Positions 11,690 through 24,180 are shown, counted from the stretch's first letter. The stretch is 64,000 bases of DNA from Gaeumannomyces sp. JS-464 (GCA_002197995.1 NGZR01000001.1:1612001-1676000), one strand, 5' to 3'. The notes: generated by a model not told the origin, from the letters alone. A program made the numbers and translations.

Positions 11690-12115
11690 GTATTAAAAAA
11701 ACCAATATTAGCATTTTTAAACCTAAAAAAACCTTTCGAAGTTAAAACCGACGCGTCGAATTACGCGATTAGCGGCCAATTCGGATAGCGAAACGATTAA
11801 AAACGGTTACACTTTTATGCGTTTTTTTCGCAAAAGTTAAACGGACCTAAATTAAACTACCAAATTTACGATAAAAAACTTTTGGCAATTGTTTAAGCAT
11901 TCGAAAATTAGCGATTATACCTTTATAAAGCGAAATACCAGGTTATAATATACATAAACTATAAAAACCTAATACATTTTACTATTAGCAAAAATTTAAA
12001 TAAGCGATAAATCCGTTAAAATAAATTTTTGCAAAATTACAACATTCGGATTAAATACCGGAAAAGGTCGGAAAACGGCCGGGCGGACGCTTTAAGCCGA
12101 CGATTAAACTATTAA
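11690..12115 (+). pseudogene. G1 RNase H remnant
   Basis: Reads VKTDASNYAISGQFG (about 11,747-11,790), then LNGPKLNYQIYDKKLLAIV (about 11,840-11,895) and ends near ENGRADALSRR (about 12,070-12,105). These are the standard gypsy RNase H blocks. The catalytic Asp of TDAS is preserved. Confidence 0.85.
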
Positions 12116-12349
12116 ATTGCAATACCTAAAAAAATACGAATAATCCTAGCGGAAAAACCAAACGGATTTTTAATTTCGGCATAAAAAATGCTCGCTAAAA
12201 CAATTCGGTAAGGAAAAGTTTAAACCTTAGAAAAAATCCAACAAGTTTATAACCAACTGGCATATAGCTATTAAAACGTAATTAAAACGTGGAAACGGTT
12301 TATAATAATATTACGGGTTTGCAAAAACTCGAGCCGAAATACAAAACGC

Positions 12350-13480
12350 AATAAAAAATTGCGAAAATTGCGCTAAAAACAAGGCCAGCAGGCATAAGCT
12401 TTATAAGCTTTTGCAATCGCTGCTAGCGCTAAGCGAAGCATAGTAAAAAGTTATTATATATTTTATTATTAAACTTTTTTAATTTAAAAAACCGATAATT
12501 AAAGTAAAATACGATAATGTATTGGTAGTAATAAACAGGCTTATTAAATACGCTTTATTTTTATTATATAAAAAAAGCAGCGACGTTATAAAGCTAGCGT
12601 ACGTTTTTATTAAGCACGTAATAGCGGAACGCGGCACGCCGGACCGCTTAATTACGGATAAAAACAAGCTATTTACAAGCAAGTTTTAAAAAAGGCCTAC
12701 GAATAAGCTAAAAGCGAAGCACTTTTTATTTATAACTTACCACTTTTAAATAAATAAACAAATAAAGCGAACAAACCAAACTAGAAAGTAATATTTACGT
12801 TACTACGTTAATTACAAATAAAACAACTAGGTATAACGATTTCCCATAACTTAGTTCGCTTATAATAATTTAATTTATAAAAGCATAAAAATTACATCGT
12901 TTTATACGAATTATAGGTTTACGCTTATAGCGTATAAAGAACTTAAAGCAGAAAAACATGCTTTAATAACGGAAATACAAATAACGGAACTTACCAAATT
13001 GCATAAACATTTTTAAACAAAGCTAAAAAAGCTACGACACTGCATAACTACTTAAGGAAACAAAAAAAAATCGAAAAACCGACTTTTAAAAAAAGGAATA
13101 GCGTTTATCTTTTTCGACATAATATTAAAACAAAACGACCGAGCGATAAGCTAAACTATAAAAAACTAAAACCTTTTAAAGTATTAAAAAAGGTTTCGAA
13201 CGTTAATTACAAACTTCGATTATCGCTAACTATAAAATCCCACCCGGTTTTTTATATTTCTTTACTCGAACTAGCGCTACCGGGCTTTAAAAGCGACGAG
13301 TTAATAAAAATCGATTTAAAATAAAAGTACGAAATCGAAAAATTTTTTAAACCATAAGCCAAAAAACAAGCCCAAAAAGTACCTAATTAAGTGGAAAAAG
13401 TACGGCTACGAGGAAAATGCGTGGGAAAAAGCAACCAACTTTGTAAATTGCTAAAAAGCCCTGGAAAAATACCGGCAAAA
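12350..13480 (+). pseudogene. G1 integrase and C-terminal chromodomain remnant
   Basis: Integrase blocks include GTPDRLITDKNKLFTSKF (about 12,637-12,690) and AKHFLFITYHF. The C-terminal part leads into KVLKKVSNVNYKLRL-like GPY/F sequence (about 13,170-13,220) and the chromodomain YLIKWKKYGYEENAWEKA at about 13,385-13,440 (family form YLVKWKGYxxExxTWEP). Chromodomains of this class bind methylated histone H3 and steer insertions into heterochromatin, which fits the nesting seen here. Confidence 0.85.
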
Positions 13481-13560
13481 GCACTTATAAAAAGGTTAGC
13501 AAAAGCAAAAATAGCTAAAAACCCAATCGCCGACGCGTTAACAATCAGATTTTTAGCAAA

Positions 13561-13632
13561 AGTCGCATTAAAAGTCGAACTTAAAACTTTCGGCCAATTA
13601 GGTAAAACGCGTTACCATTGCGCTATACGACT
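13561..13632 (-). other. tRNA-Ile(AAU)-like cloverleaf inside G1, antisense
   Basis: On the minus strand this is exactly 72 nt. Acceptor stem AGTCGTA pairs with TGCGACT in all 7 positions (one G-U). Positions 8-9 are TA. The D arm is GCGC, AATGGTAAC, GCGT. The anticodon loop is CTAATTG with U33 in place, giving anticodon AAU; its 3' stem GCCGA is the one usual in fungal tRNA-Ile, while the 5' stem TTTAC is damaged. The T arm TTAAG, TTCGACT, TTTAA pairs over 5 bp. A and B boxes are readable. It lies just downstream of the chromodomain and is antisense to the polyprotein. Confidence 0.7.
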
Positions 13633-14525
13633 TAAAAAAGTTGTTAAAAAAGGCACGGCTTACTGGAACCAAATAAGGCAAAAGGATTTATTACGAACGG
13701 TTAAAAAAAAAAAAAAAAAAAGCACTATTATAATAGCACTATCGGTTTAACGATGGTATTATTATAATAAACGAACCCGTTAAAAGTTAAACCTATAACC
13801 TCGGCGGGAAAAGATTAAAGCCATATTTAGTAGGCCACGGGTTTTATAAAAACGTTAAAAAAAAACAATTTACGGGAATTAAAAAAAGCAAGCAAGTTTA
13901 AATTAAGATCGACCTCGGGCATTTGCCAATCGAAAGAAATAGCAGGAGTTAAAAATGGCTTAAACTGCGAAGCAGTTTAATAAGCCTCCCGGTCGGCTTT
14001 CTCCCGCTCGATACGTTTTAACTTTTCCACAAAATTAATATTACGGCGAATCGCCCGAGTAAGCTTTTCGCGCCATTATTTTTTTATTTCCGCAAACGTT
14101 TAATTTTAGCGTTAATAAAACGACGTTCCGCTTTCGCAGCTTTTAACTCTTTTTCCGCGCGAAGGTGTTAGAAACTGTAATAACGGAAGTGTTTAAAAGC
14201 AAAGCCCAAAATGTTGCACCGAAAACGCTTTTAACGGACACACCTTTTACAGCAAAAATAATCGTTGAAAAACGCCGAGCATTAACTAAGGCCGTCGGCC
14301 TTACAATTGGAACAAAAAAGCATGGAAACAGCAAAACGAGTAATTGAAAAACAAAAGTTATCGCGTTTAACGGTTAAACGCGCAGGTTTTCGTTTTTGCA
14401 CCCGACCAAACATTTTGTTAAATGTAAAGGATGGAAGTTAGTAAAAAAGGAAAGTACTTACCATTAATAAAAAACGGGGCGACAAACGATAGCTAAAAGG
14501 ATTTGGCCTAAAAAGGGAAACCTAG

Positions 14526-14949
14526 TGTTACGACCGCGTCCCTAAAAAGGGATGCGGGGCGGCCTAAAACAAAAGGAAAGGCTAAGGCCACCCGTCCCGG
14601 CGCCCGGTTACGTAATAACATACCACGTAATAAACATAAAATATATTAGCTATAAATATAGCCAACATATTTAACACAAAATATATTAGTTATAAATATA
14701 ACCAATATATTTAAAAAAGCTGTAAAGCAAATAAAGTCGTTATAAAAAAAGGAAGGATTTCCTATTGTTTTAAATAGTTTTAACTAAGGCTTTTGCATTA
14801 GTTAACCTAAATTAGCTCCCAGGCATCCCCTAAAGCAAGCAATTAAATTGTCTTTTTAAGTTACGTGTTTTTTTATTAACTAGTTTAGCGATACTGTTTT
14901 TTCCACCCCCGAAGTGCCTTATCCTAAAAGCAAACCTTTAATTGTAATA
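14526..14949 (+). repeat. G1 3' LTR (424 bp) with a 41-bp internal duplication
   Basis: Same as the 5' LTR but about 41 bp longer, because the unit ATAAAATATATTAGCTATAA (14,637 on) is followed by a second, slightly changed copy (ACAAAATATATTAGTTATAA, 14,679 on). LTRs are identical at insertion, so the duplication or a matching loss came later. Confidence 0.85.
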
Positions 14950-15322
14950 GAAAAAAACACGTAACTTAAAAAAACAATTTAATTGCTTGCTTTAAAAAAT
15001 GTTTAAAAGCTAACTTAAGTTAACTAATGCCGAAGCTTCAGTTAAAACTACCTAAAACAAAAAGAAATCCATTTTTTATATACACGCTGCTTTTTGCTTT
15101 ATATTAAATTGGATTTATAGCTTTGCTATAAATCCACAAATCCCTTTCGGATTTATTATTTTATTACAAATCCACAAATCCCTTTTTAAATTTATTACTT
15201 TATTATAAATTTATAAATCCCTTTTGGTTTACTTAACTCCACATAACCGGGGCGGGGCGGAAGTACCATTTCGAGCTTCCTTTTACTTTGCTATTTTAAA
15301 AGCCTGCATATTAATCGTAACA
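14950..15322 (-). repeat. Larger part of the window-left G2 LTR
   Basis: Continues the LTR started at 7508-7586 after the G1 insertion. Ends GCATATTAATCGTAACA. Contains the 38-bp repeat units around 15,110-15,220. Confidence 0.85.
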
Positions 15323-15986
15323 TTAGGTTTCCTTTTTTAAGCCAAATCCTTTTAGCCACGTTTTATCGCCCCGCTTTTTATTAATAGTAAATACTTTCCT
15401 TTTTTACCTTTTCCATCTTTTTTATTTTAACAAAAAATGTCCGGTCGGGTGCGAAAACGTCCTTTTACGAAAAAAACCGTTAATCGTAAAAAGCTTTTAG
15501 CGATTATTTTTTTTTTATTTTTTCGAAATGCCTTTTTGCTTTTATTATTACGAAGTTTTAAAATGTAAAAAGTGTAAAGCTTTTTTTTAAAACTCGTTTT
15601 GGTATGTGGAATATTTTCGGATTAATCGTTCGAAATGCGACGTTTTAAAGCCTTTTTTTCCGAGCTTTGAAATATTATCGTTTAGCATTGCAAATTTAAA
15701 ACTAAGCTGGAAAAAGCGGAAAAAAAAGTTTTCCGCTTTCGGAAATAAAAACGAATGTAGCTAAAAAATAATACGCGCGGTGCGTCGCGGTATTAACTCG
15801 GTGGAAAAGTTAAAACGTATCGAGCGGAAAAAGGCGACTAAGCGGCTCGTTAAACTGCTTCGCACTTCGAGCCTTTTATAGCTTTTTTCCGTTTTTTTCG
15901 ATTAGCAAATGCTTAAGGTTAATCCTAATTTAAACCTATTTGCTTTTTTTAATTAAAATAAATTGTAACTTTTTTTAATAACTTTT

Positions 15987-16059
15987 TTAAGTTTTATAAC
16001 GCATTAAGCGTAGCTTTTATCTTTTTGCTAAAGTTTCGGGTTCGAATCCCGGCACGACC
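15987..16059 (+). other. tRNA-like sequence 2 in G2, antisense to G2
   Basis: The T arm is intact: TCGGG, TTCGAAT, CCCGG at 16,036-16,052, with a perfect B box, then CACGACC as a 3' acceptor strand. The D-arm hairpin CGC-ATTAA-GCG lies at 16,000-16,010. The anticodon loop is CTTTTTG with UUU in the anticodon place, suggesting tRNA-Lys. The 5' acceptor strand is degraded. It corresponds to 1553-1623 in G0. Confidence 0.55.
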
Positions 16060-16186
16060 GTATTAAAAAGGCTTTAATAAAATGTTTCGTCCGAGCTTTA
16101 CCTGGTTTTTTTTTTTTTTTTTTTTTCTTTTAACCGTTCGTAATAAACCTTTTTGCTTTATTTGGTTTTAGTAAATGCTGTTTTCT

Positions 16187-16258
16187 TTTAACCTAGTGGT
16201 AAAACGGTATTATTTATAGGACTTATTTTATAAATCCCGGGTTTAACTTCCGGTTAAG
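16187..16258 (+). other. tRNA-like sequence 1 in G2, antisense to G2
   Basis: Starts TTTAACCTAGTGGTAAAAC (A-box-like) and ends with CCGGG, TTTAACT, TCCGG, a T arm that pairs over 5 bp, followed by TTAAG. The outer TTTAACC/GGTTAAG can also pair over 7 bp. The anticodon region is ambiguous. It is homologous to 59,987-60,060 in G3, where the B box GGGTTCGACT is less mutated. Confidence 0.5.
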
Positions 16259-17267
16259 CTAAAGTTAGTTTTTTTTATAATCGCTTTTCGTATGCTCCTC
16301 CGGGTATACGAATAACGGCTGTAATAAATAGCCCGCTTTTTTTCCTTTTGCTAACTTTTTTATAGGTATTTTTATCGGTACTTTTTTAAAAGTTTTTAAT
16401 AATGTTTAAAGTTCGTTCTTTTTTCCCACGTGTTTTTTTCGTAGCCGTACTTTTTCCGTTTAATTAGGTACTTTTTAAACCTATTTTTTAGCTTATAATT
16501 TAAAATTTCTTCCATTTCGTATTTTTATTTTGCGTTAATTTCCATTAACTCGTCGTTTTTAAAACCCGGTAATGTTAATTCAAATAGGGAAATATAAAAA
16601 ACCGGGTGGAATTTTATAATTAGCGGTAATCGGAATTTATAATTTACGTTCGAAACCTTTTTTAATATTTTAAACGGTTTTAATTTCTTATAGTTTAACT
16701 TATCGTTTAATCGTTTCGTTTTATTATTTTGTCGAAAAAAATAAACGTTATCCCTTTTTTTAAAAGTCGGTTTTTAATTTTTCTTTTACTTGCTTAAATA
16801 GTTATGCGGTATCGTAGCTTTTTTAACTTTGTTTAAAAGTGTTTATGCAAATCGGTAAGCTTTATTATTTGTATTTCCGCTATTAAAACATGTTTTTTTA
16901 CTTTAGGTTTTTTATACGCCGTAAACGTAAACCCGTAATTCGTATAAAACGGTATAATTTTTATACTTTATAAATTAAACTATTATAAGCGAACTAAACT
17001 ATAAGGAATAGTTATATTTAGTTATTTTGTTTATAATTAACGTAATAACGTAAATATTGCTTTATAATTTAATTTATCCGTTTCGTTTATTTATTTATTT
17101 AAAAATGGTAAGCTATAAATAAAAAGTGCTTCGCTCCCAGCTTACTTATAAGTTTTTTCCAAAACTTGCTTATAAATAGCTTATTTTTATCCGTAATTAA
17201 GCGGTTTAACGTGCCGTATTCCGCTATTACATGCTTAATAAAAATATACGCTACCTTTATAACGTTA

Positions 17268-19127
17268 ACGTGTTTTATCACCAAGTCGAACACATTACCA
17301 AGTTAAACAATTTTGGACGCGACGCGTTTTGTTAATTTCCTACCCATATATTTTAACATAAACGCGATAAATTCGTTATCCAAAAAATCCAAAGTAATCC
17401 TTACCCTCGAGGTAATAAAAAATAATTCGAAGTTTGGCACCCGTATTGCAGCAAAGCTTTATAATATACCCATTTTTACATTAAGCGACCGACGTCGCGG
17501 CCGACTTGCTCGATGCGATAGCAAGCCCAACTTTTGGAAATTAACGAAATCCGAAAAGGAAGCGCTTGTTAAATACATATTTAAGCTGGATTTTCGCGCA
17601 TTCCCTTCCCGGCATTTTGGTGTTAAAAATATAGCCAACCGACTGCTTGCCGAACGCGACGCGCGCGCCGTCGGTAAATGCTAGGTTAAAAAGTTCGTTA
17701 AACGCCGCCCAAAGCTCGGTACGCGTTGGATTCGAAAGTACAACTACCAAAAAGCCAAATGCGAAAATCCCAAGCTCGTTTTTGCCTAATTCGACTTTGT
17801 ACGGAACATTATAACCAAATATAGCATTTTGGATAACGACATTTACAATTTCGACGAAACCGGCTTCCTTATAGGCATAATCGCCGCCGTTATGGTTATT
17901 ACAATATCGAAAAGCCGTGGTAAAGCAAAGCTGGTCCAGTTTAGCAACCGGGAATAAGCTACAATTATCCAAAGGGTTAACTGTTGCGGTTAAGCGATCC
18001 TTTTTTTTATTATCGTTAAAAAGCAGTACCATTTGGCTAATTGGTACTCGGAAACCGGCTTTCCACGCGATTGGGTTATTTTAACGAATGCTAACGGGTG
18101 GATTACGAACGAGCTCGGCCTAAAATGGATCTAGCATTTCGATAAACACATTGCATCGCGCGTAAAAGGCTTTTATCGTTTGTTAATGCTAAACGGACAC
18201 GAAAGCCACCATTCGACGGATTTCGAGCTTTATTGCTAAAAACATAACATTATTACGCTTTGCATGCTTTCGCATTCGTTTTACTTTTTTAGCCGTTTAA
18301 CGTTAAATGTTTCGGCCTTTTAAAAAAAGCGTACGGTCGAAAAATCGAAAACCTAATAAGGTTACACGTTAGCCACGTAATTAAAATCGAATTCCTTTCG
18401 GCGTTTAAAACGGCATTTTTCGACTTTATAACCGAAAGAAATATTTAAAAAGGTTTTCGAAAAGCTAACCTTGCTCTTTTTAATCCGGATTCGGTTTTGG
18501 AAAAGCTGGATGTAAAGTTACGGATTTTAACTCCCCGAAAACGCTTTTAAGCGACCCTGAACTTTGGACTTTTAAAACGCCTCGAACAGTTAAGGAAGCA
18601 ACTTCGCAATCCGAACATATTAAAATTCGGATTTCCAATTACCGGAGCAGCTTTTCGACACCGATGTTAACGGCTGTAAACCAGCTTGCAAAAAGGACGA
18701 GTTCGATTATGCATTAAGTGGCCCTTTTTAAGGCCGAAGTTATTTCGCTACGTAAGGCGAACGAAGCATTAAACAAACGCCGGAAGGCTAAAAAAACACG
18801 TGTTCGATAAGGAGGGTTATATACTGTTAAAAAGATACGAAATGCTTTGGACCAGGAGGAGCTAAATGGACAGCTATAGCAAGAAATGCGCGACTATAAG
18901 GGTTAAGAAAGGAGGGCGATAACGACTTATCGGCGATGTGGCACTTGCGGTAAAACCGGACATAATGCGCGCACCTGCCAAGTGGAAGTAAAAATGTCCA
19001 ATATATATAGTTTCGAGTAGTTTAAATGGATTTTTGGCGTTGTTTAATTAGCATGCGCGTCGATTAACCGGAGGTTAAAGTTTGGTGTTCGATTTGGTAA
19101 TATGTCCGACTCGGTAATAAACTACGT
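17268..19127 (+). mobile_element. Fot1/pogo DNA transposon P2 (1,860 bp), nested in the G2 integrase
   Basis: Flanked by TA on both sides (17,266-17,267 and 19,128-19,129). Ends are ACGTGTTTTATCACCAAGTC and its degenerate inverted copy, finishing AACTACGT. The interior is collinear with P1, with FDETGF retained (Asp codon 17,853-17,855) and the FELYC-like block at about 18,220. The uninterrupted target can be read in G1 near 12,590, which proves insertion into a gypsy integrase. Stops and frame breaks are frequent. Confidence 0.92.
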
Positions 19128-19129
19128 TA

Positions 19130-22100
19130 TTGCTTTTTTTATATAGTAAAAACAAAGCGTATTTGGTACGCTTATTTATTATTACTAATATATTATCGTA
19201 TTTTACTCCGGTTATCGGTTTTTTAAATTAAAAAAGTTTAATAACGAAGTTTATAATAACTTTTTGTTATATTTCGCTCGGCGCTAATAGCGGTTGTAAA
19301 AGCTTATAAGGCTTATGCTTATTGGCTTTGTTTTTAGCGTAATTTTCGCAATCTTTTATTACGTTTTATATTTCGGCTCGAATTTTTACAAACCTGTAAT
19401 ATTATTATAACCGTTTTCACGTTTTAGTTACGTTTTAATAGCCGTATACTAATTGGTGGTAAATTTGTTAAATTTTTTTTAGGGTTTAAACTTTTTTTTA
19501 CCGGATCGTTTTAGCGAATATCTTTTATGCCGGGATTAAAAATCCGTTTGGTTTTTCCGTTAAAATTATTCGTATTTTTTTAAGTATTGCAACCTAATGG
19601 TTTAATCGTTAATTTAAAGCGTCCGTTTAGCCGTTTTCCGACTTTTTCCGGTATTTAATCCGAATATCGTAATTTTGCAAAAATTCATTTTAACGAACTT
19701 ATCGCTTATTTAAATTTTTGCTAATAATAAAATGTGTTAAGTTTTTATAGTTTATATATATTATAATTTAATGCCTCGCTTTATAAAAATACGGTTGCTA
19801 TTTTTTAAGTATTCGAATAATTGCTAAAAGTTTTTTATTATAAATTTGGTAGTTTAATTTAAATTTATTTAACTTTTGCGAAAAAAACGCGTAAAAATGC
19901 AACCGCTTTTAATCGTTTTTTTATCCAAGTTAACCGCCGATCGCGTAATTTAACGCGTTAATTTTAACTTTAAAAGGTTTTTTTAAATTTAAAAATATTA
20001 ATATTAGTTTTTTTAATACGGCGTTTTGTAATTGCTCGAAAGCTTTTTATTTTTGCCCTTTTTAATAAAACTAATGGTTATTTTTAATAAAATTCGTAAA
20101 TAGTATAGCAATTTTGCTATAATTACGAATAAACCGTTTGTAAAAGTTTAAAAACTTTAAAAACCTTTATACTTTTGTAACGTTTTTAAATATAAGCCAT
20201 TTTTTAACTTTTTCGACTTTTTTAAAATTTATACAAACCTATCCAAACATAATTATAAATTTTAAAAAAGCGATTTTTTGCGAATGCTATTCGCATTTTT
20301 CGAGCTTAACGAAAAGCTTTGCATTAAGCAGTTTTTAAAGCATTTTATATACGTGTTATTTATAGTTTTTTATCGTTTCCGAAAAAATTAAAATATCGTT
20401 TAAATACGCGAAAAAGAAACGTCGAAATATTCGCGCAATACGTAGTTAATTATCTTTTAAAACGTGGTTAATGCATTAATAAATCCGAAAGTTATTATTA
20501 AAAATTTGTAGCATTTAAATTTGGTTTTAAAAGCCGTAAGCCATTTTTAACCCTTTTTAATCCGTATTAAATTATAAGCTTTCCGTAATTCCAAAGCCGT
20601 AAAATACTAAGCTTTGCCGAGCTTATCGCGCAATTCGTTAATAAAAAGCAAAAAATATCGATTTTTAATCGTAATTTCGTTTAACGATCGGTAATCGATG
20701 TATATTCGCTCCGTCCCGTTTTTTTTTCTTTATAAAATTCTATATTTTATTAGAAAATCGAAAAGTTTAATATATCCTTTTCGTAAATCTTTTTCCAATT
20801 ATTTTTTTAACACTTTTTACTATCGAAAGCTAAACTAATACAACTTTTAATATTTAAATTGCGTTTTTAATTTAAATTTAATTTTAAAATCGAACGGTTT
20901 ATATTCGGGAAATACCGTTTTTAGGTTTTTTTTAAACAATTTTTCGTATTTGTGGTATTTTTCCGAAACATTCGCGAGCCGTTTTTTAATATTAATTTAG
21001 TCGTTTTAATCGCTTTTTATTTTGGATAATCGTATATTTGTTAATATTAAATGCAAAAGTAAATTGCTAAATTTTATTACCGTTATAACTTTTTTTCGTA
21101 GCTTTTTATGCTTACGGTTTAAAATTCGTGGTTATTAAACCGTTTTAGTTATTCGTAGCTTTTTTTATTGGATTTGTCCGGTAATTTAATTTATCCGCGG
21201 GTTGTTTTTCCTAAGCTAAAGGATTTCGAAAATTACGTTTTTTTCTTTTATATTTAGTTTATTTAATATAATAATAACGTTTTCCCCGCTCCGGGTGCGT
21301 AATATTAATAGCTATATTTTTCGGTCGATTTATTTTTTATTATAAACGATAAGTATTTTTCGACCGTTTTTAATTAGTACGGTTAACGTTTTCGATTTAT
21401 AAAAATTTTATACCGTTTAACCGTTTATAACGATATATAATCGCTTTATACTTCGTAATCGATTATTATTTTAACCTTTTTTTAATATTTTATCCGAAAT
21501 GTTAATAGGTTGTACGGTTAACTCGATTTTGCTATTACGAGGGTTTTTATCGGTTTTTTCTTTTTTTTATTCCGTGCTTTCCGTTCGGGTGGTTTTTTTT
21601 GGTTTTTTAATAAAAAAAGCGAGTATTATATGTTCGTTTTTTTATTCGAGTTAAACAGGATATACGTTTATATAATCTTTTAATGCTAAGCTTTCGCTTT
21701 TTATAATATGTGCTTTTTGCATTTCACAATTTCGCATTTTTTTAATCGAGTATTTTGGTAATATATAGCATTAAATGCCGTTCGTTAAGCTTAAAAATTG
21801 CGGTAAACCTGCCGATTCGGGCTAATTCCCACCGTGGCAATTAAAATGCCAAACGGGGTTTAATTTTTAGCTTATTTATTAATTTTCGTAAAAAAAAATC
21901 GTATTTAAATTTAAATCGTAAATGGAATTTGTATTTTTCGTAAATGCATATTGCTTAAAAAAGGTATAAATGTTCGGGGTATTTTAAATTAACGCTGGAA
22001 TAGTTTTCGAGTTTTAACGCAGCTTTTTTTAGCTCGCTTATATCGTTAAACCGGTAATTAACGTATTTAACTTTTTAATAATCGTTAAATTACGATAAAA

Positions 22101-23735
22101 GTTTGCCGTTATTTCCGTTTGCCAGGGTGGTATAGCATAACGGGCCATTTAAATGCTTTGAAATTTTAACGTTTTAAAAATATTCCGATACGTTAAAAGG
22201 TATAAAAGCGTGCTAATTTTTCCAATTTGCTTAACTTTCGCGGATTATCAGTATAACGGTTACGCTGTTTAAACCTTTTGCTCGTTTTTAAAACTCGGCC
22301 GTTTTAAAGTTTTAACCGTTTTAATTCATTTCGGCGTCGGTATTAAAGTTTTCCGATTTTCGAAAAAAGTATGTTTAACTTAAAAGCTTTTTTCGGGCTT
22401 TACCTTTTTTTAACTCGTTTATTAGGATTATTTTTTTTAAGTTTTACAAAAGGCGGTATCGTTTTTTCCTTTCGAGTTTATAAGCCTGAAAACGACGCGT
22501 TATTTTTTTTTCGCTATCGTATTCGAGCTTCGTCGTTTTAAATATGCAAATATTTCGAGGTTTTCGAAAATACCATTTAGTAGCTTTTTTATTAAACTGG
22601 TATATATCGCATAGCTTATCGTAATAGCACGTTTAATTAAACGTCGGTTTAAAATATGCTCCTTTTTATATCGGGCTATTTTGCGTTCGTTAAAAGTTCG
22701 TTACCTAGCGGTTATTATTTCGCTAAAAGCAATTTGCTTTAATATAGCCGGCTTAGCCGCATTTAAAACATTTCCCGTTTTTTAAGTTTTACTTTTGTTT
22801 TTTTTACTGCTTTTGCTACTAGTAAACGGCTTTTACGCTAAGGTTTATAAAGCTTAAATTCGTTTTACAAACCGTAATAAGTTATTATTTAGCCTTTTTT
22901 GGTTAACCTTATTACTTTATACCGTACTTTTAAAACTATGTCTTTTTTTTTATTATCGTTCGTATAATTTATCGCTAATGCGGACCGCGTTTTTAACGTA
23001 ATTTGTAAAAAACTCGGGGCGATTTTGTTTCGCGAATTTATCTTTTACGTTTTCGCGCAACCCGTTGTAAAAGTGCAGCATTAACGTGGTATTACTCCAG
23101 CTAAACTTAGTACTAATCCGTTAAAAGTCCGTTGCGTATTTAGCTGCGGCTTTTCGTTATTTAAAAACTAGCAGGCTTTTTTTGGTAATTCGGGTTTCGT
23201 TAATTATACCGAACACTTTTCCGACCTTTTTTCCGAAGGTTTTAAAACTGGCGAAAATAAGCTTAATAATTTCCTAGCTATTTTTATACCTTTTAAAATA
23301 ATCGTTTTAAATTGGCTAAAACCACTTTTTTACTTTGCCGTTTAGCTTAGTAATAGCTTAAGCAACCTTTTATTTTTCGCTTACGAATTGCTATTCGTAA
23401 AACTTAAAATAGCTTTTGCATTTGGTAAAAAACGTTTTAAGCTTTCGTTTTTTTTTTTGTAAAAATCCGGAAACGGGAATTTGTACGTTTAAATTGCAAT
23501 AGGTGTTTTAAAAGATATTAATTTCGCAGTAAATTGCTTTACCTCGTTTTAGCTTTTGGCGATTTCGTTCGTTATAAGCTTAAAAAGGCTAACCGTATTA
23601 GCTGTTTCGTTAAAATCGTATTTAACACCGTTAAAGGTAAAAACCGTGGTTTTTTCCTTTTTAAGCTTTTTATTACTGTTTGTTATAACTGCATTATCTT
23701 TTTTCCAACGAAGTATTAAACAAAATTAATTAAAA
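19130..23735 (-). pseudogene. G2 gag-pol remnant, minus strand
   Basis: Collinear with G1 9,000-12,580 in reverse. Landmarks on the minus strand: zinc knuckle CFKCG...GYIKANC near 22,750, the RT motif YLNDILIFS at about 20,390-20,406 (first catalytic Asp now Asn), the RNase H block around 19,900-20,050, and integrase from about 19,500 to the P2 insertion and on to about 16,550. The 61-aa plus-strand frame at 23,534 is antisense to gag and is not a gene. Confidence 0.8.
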
Positions 23736-24180
23736 TGTTACAATTAAAAGTTTGCTTTTAAAATAGGGCATTTCGGGAAAGGAAAGGACAATATCGCTAA
23801 TTTGGTTAATAAAAAAATACGTAATTTAAAAAAAATTTAATTATTTATTTTAAGGGATGCTTAAAAGCTACCTTAAGTTAACTAATGCCGAAGTTTTAAT
23901 TAAAACTACCTAAAATAAAAGGAAATCCATTTTTTATGTATACGCTGCCTTTTGCTTTATGTTAGGTTGGATTTATAGCTTTGCTATAAATCCATAAATC
24001 CCTTTCGGATTTATTGCTTTGTTATAAATTTATAAATCCTTTTTTAAATTTGTTATTTTATTACAAATCCATAAATCCCTTTTAATTTACGTAATTTTAC
24101 GTAACCGGGGCGGGGCGGAAGCACTACTTCGGGCCTTTTCCTACTTTGCTGTCCTGGGGGCTTGCATGCTAGTTGTAACA
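23736..24180 (-). repeat. Window-right (5') LTR of G2 (445 bp)
   Basis: On the window strand starts TGTTACAATTAAAAG and ends CATGCTAGTTGTAACA, followed by the target duplication CTATA. Matches the inverted solo LTR at 25,732. Confidence 0.88.

Larger units (their letters stand above)
7587..14949 (+). mobile_element. Chromodomain gypsy G1, complete (7.36 kb), nested in the G2 LTR
   Basis: LTRs lie at 7587-7969 (TGTTACGACC to TAACA) and 14,526-14,949 (same start, ending TAATA after C-to-T). The split LTR of G2 reads on directly across it. The flanks CAAAG and GAAAA do not match as a clean duplication. Domain order is gag, zinc knuckle, protease region, RT, RNase H, integrase, chromodomain, as in Tf1/MAGGY-type chromoviruses. 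The LTR differs from G2 in its first half only. Frequent stops and substituted catalytic residues show that RIP has killed it. Confidence 0.93.
7508..24180 (-). mobile_element. Chromodomain gypsy G2, complete, minus strand, with G1 and P2 nested inside
   Basis: A 5-bp duplication CTATA is present on both sides (7503-7507 and 24,181-24,185), so this is one intact insertion into copia-1. Window-left LTR: 7508-7586 plus 14,950-15,322, split by G1. Window-right LTR: 23,736-24,180. Without its two insertions the element is about 7.45 kb. Reading leftward the order is LTR, gag with zinc knuckle (about 22,750), RT (YLND at about 20,395-20,406), RNase H, integrase (split by P2 at 17,268), chromodomain (about 16,440-16,530), tRNA-like region, LTR. 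All reading frames are broken. The RT active site YLDD reads YLND, so it is inactive. Confidence 0.92.

Noticed and set aside
13391..13750. 119-codon plus-strand frame taken as a small basic protein gene
   Set aside because: It is the G1 chromodomain in a shifted frame followed by the antisense tRNA-like sequence.
17541..18032. 163-codon minus-strand frame
   Set aside because: Antisense to the P2 transposase and collinear with the antisense frame in P1.
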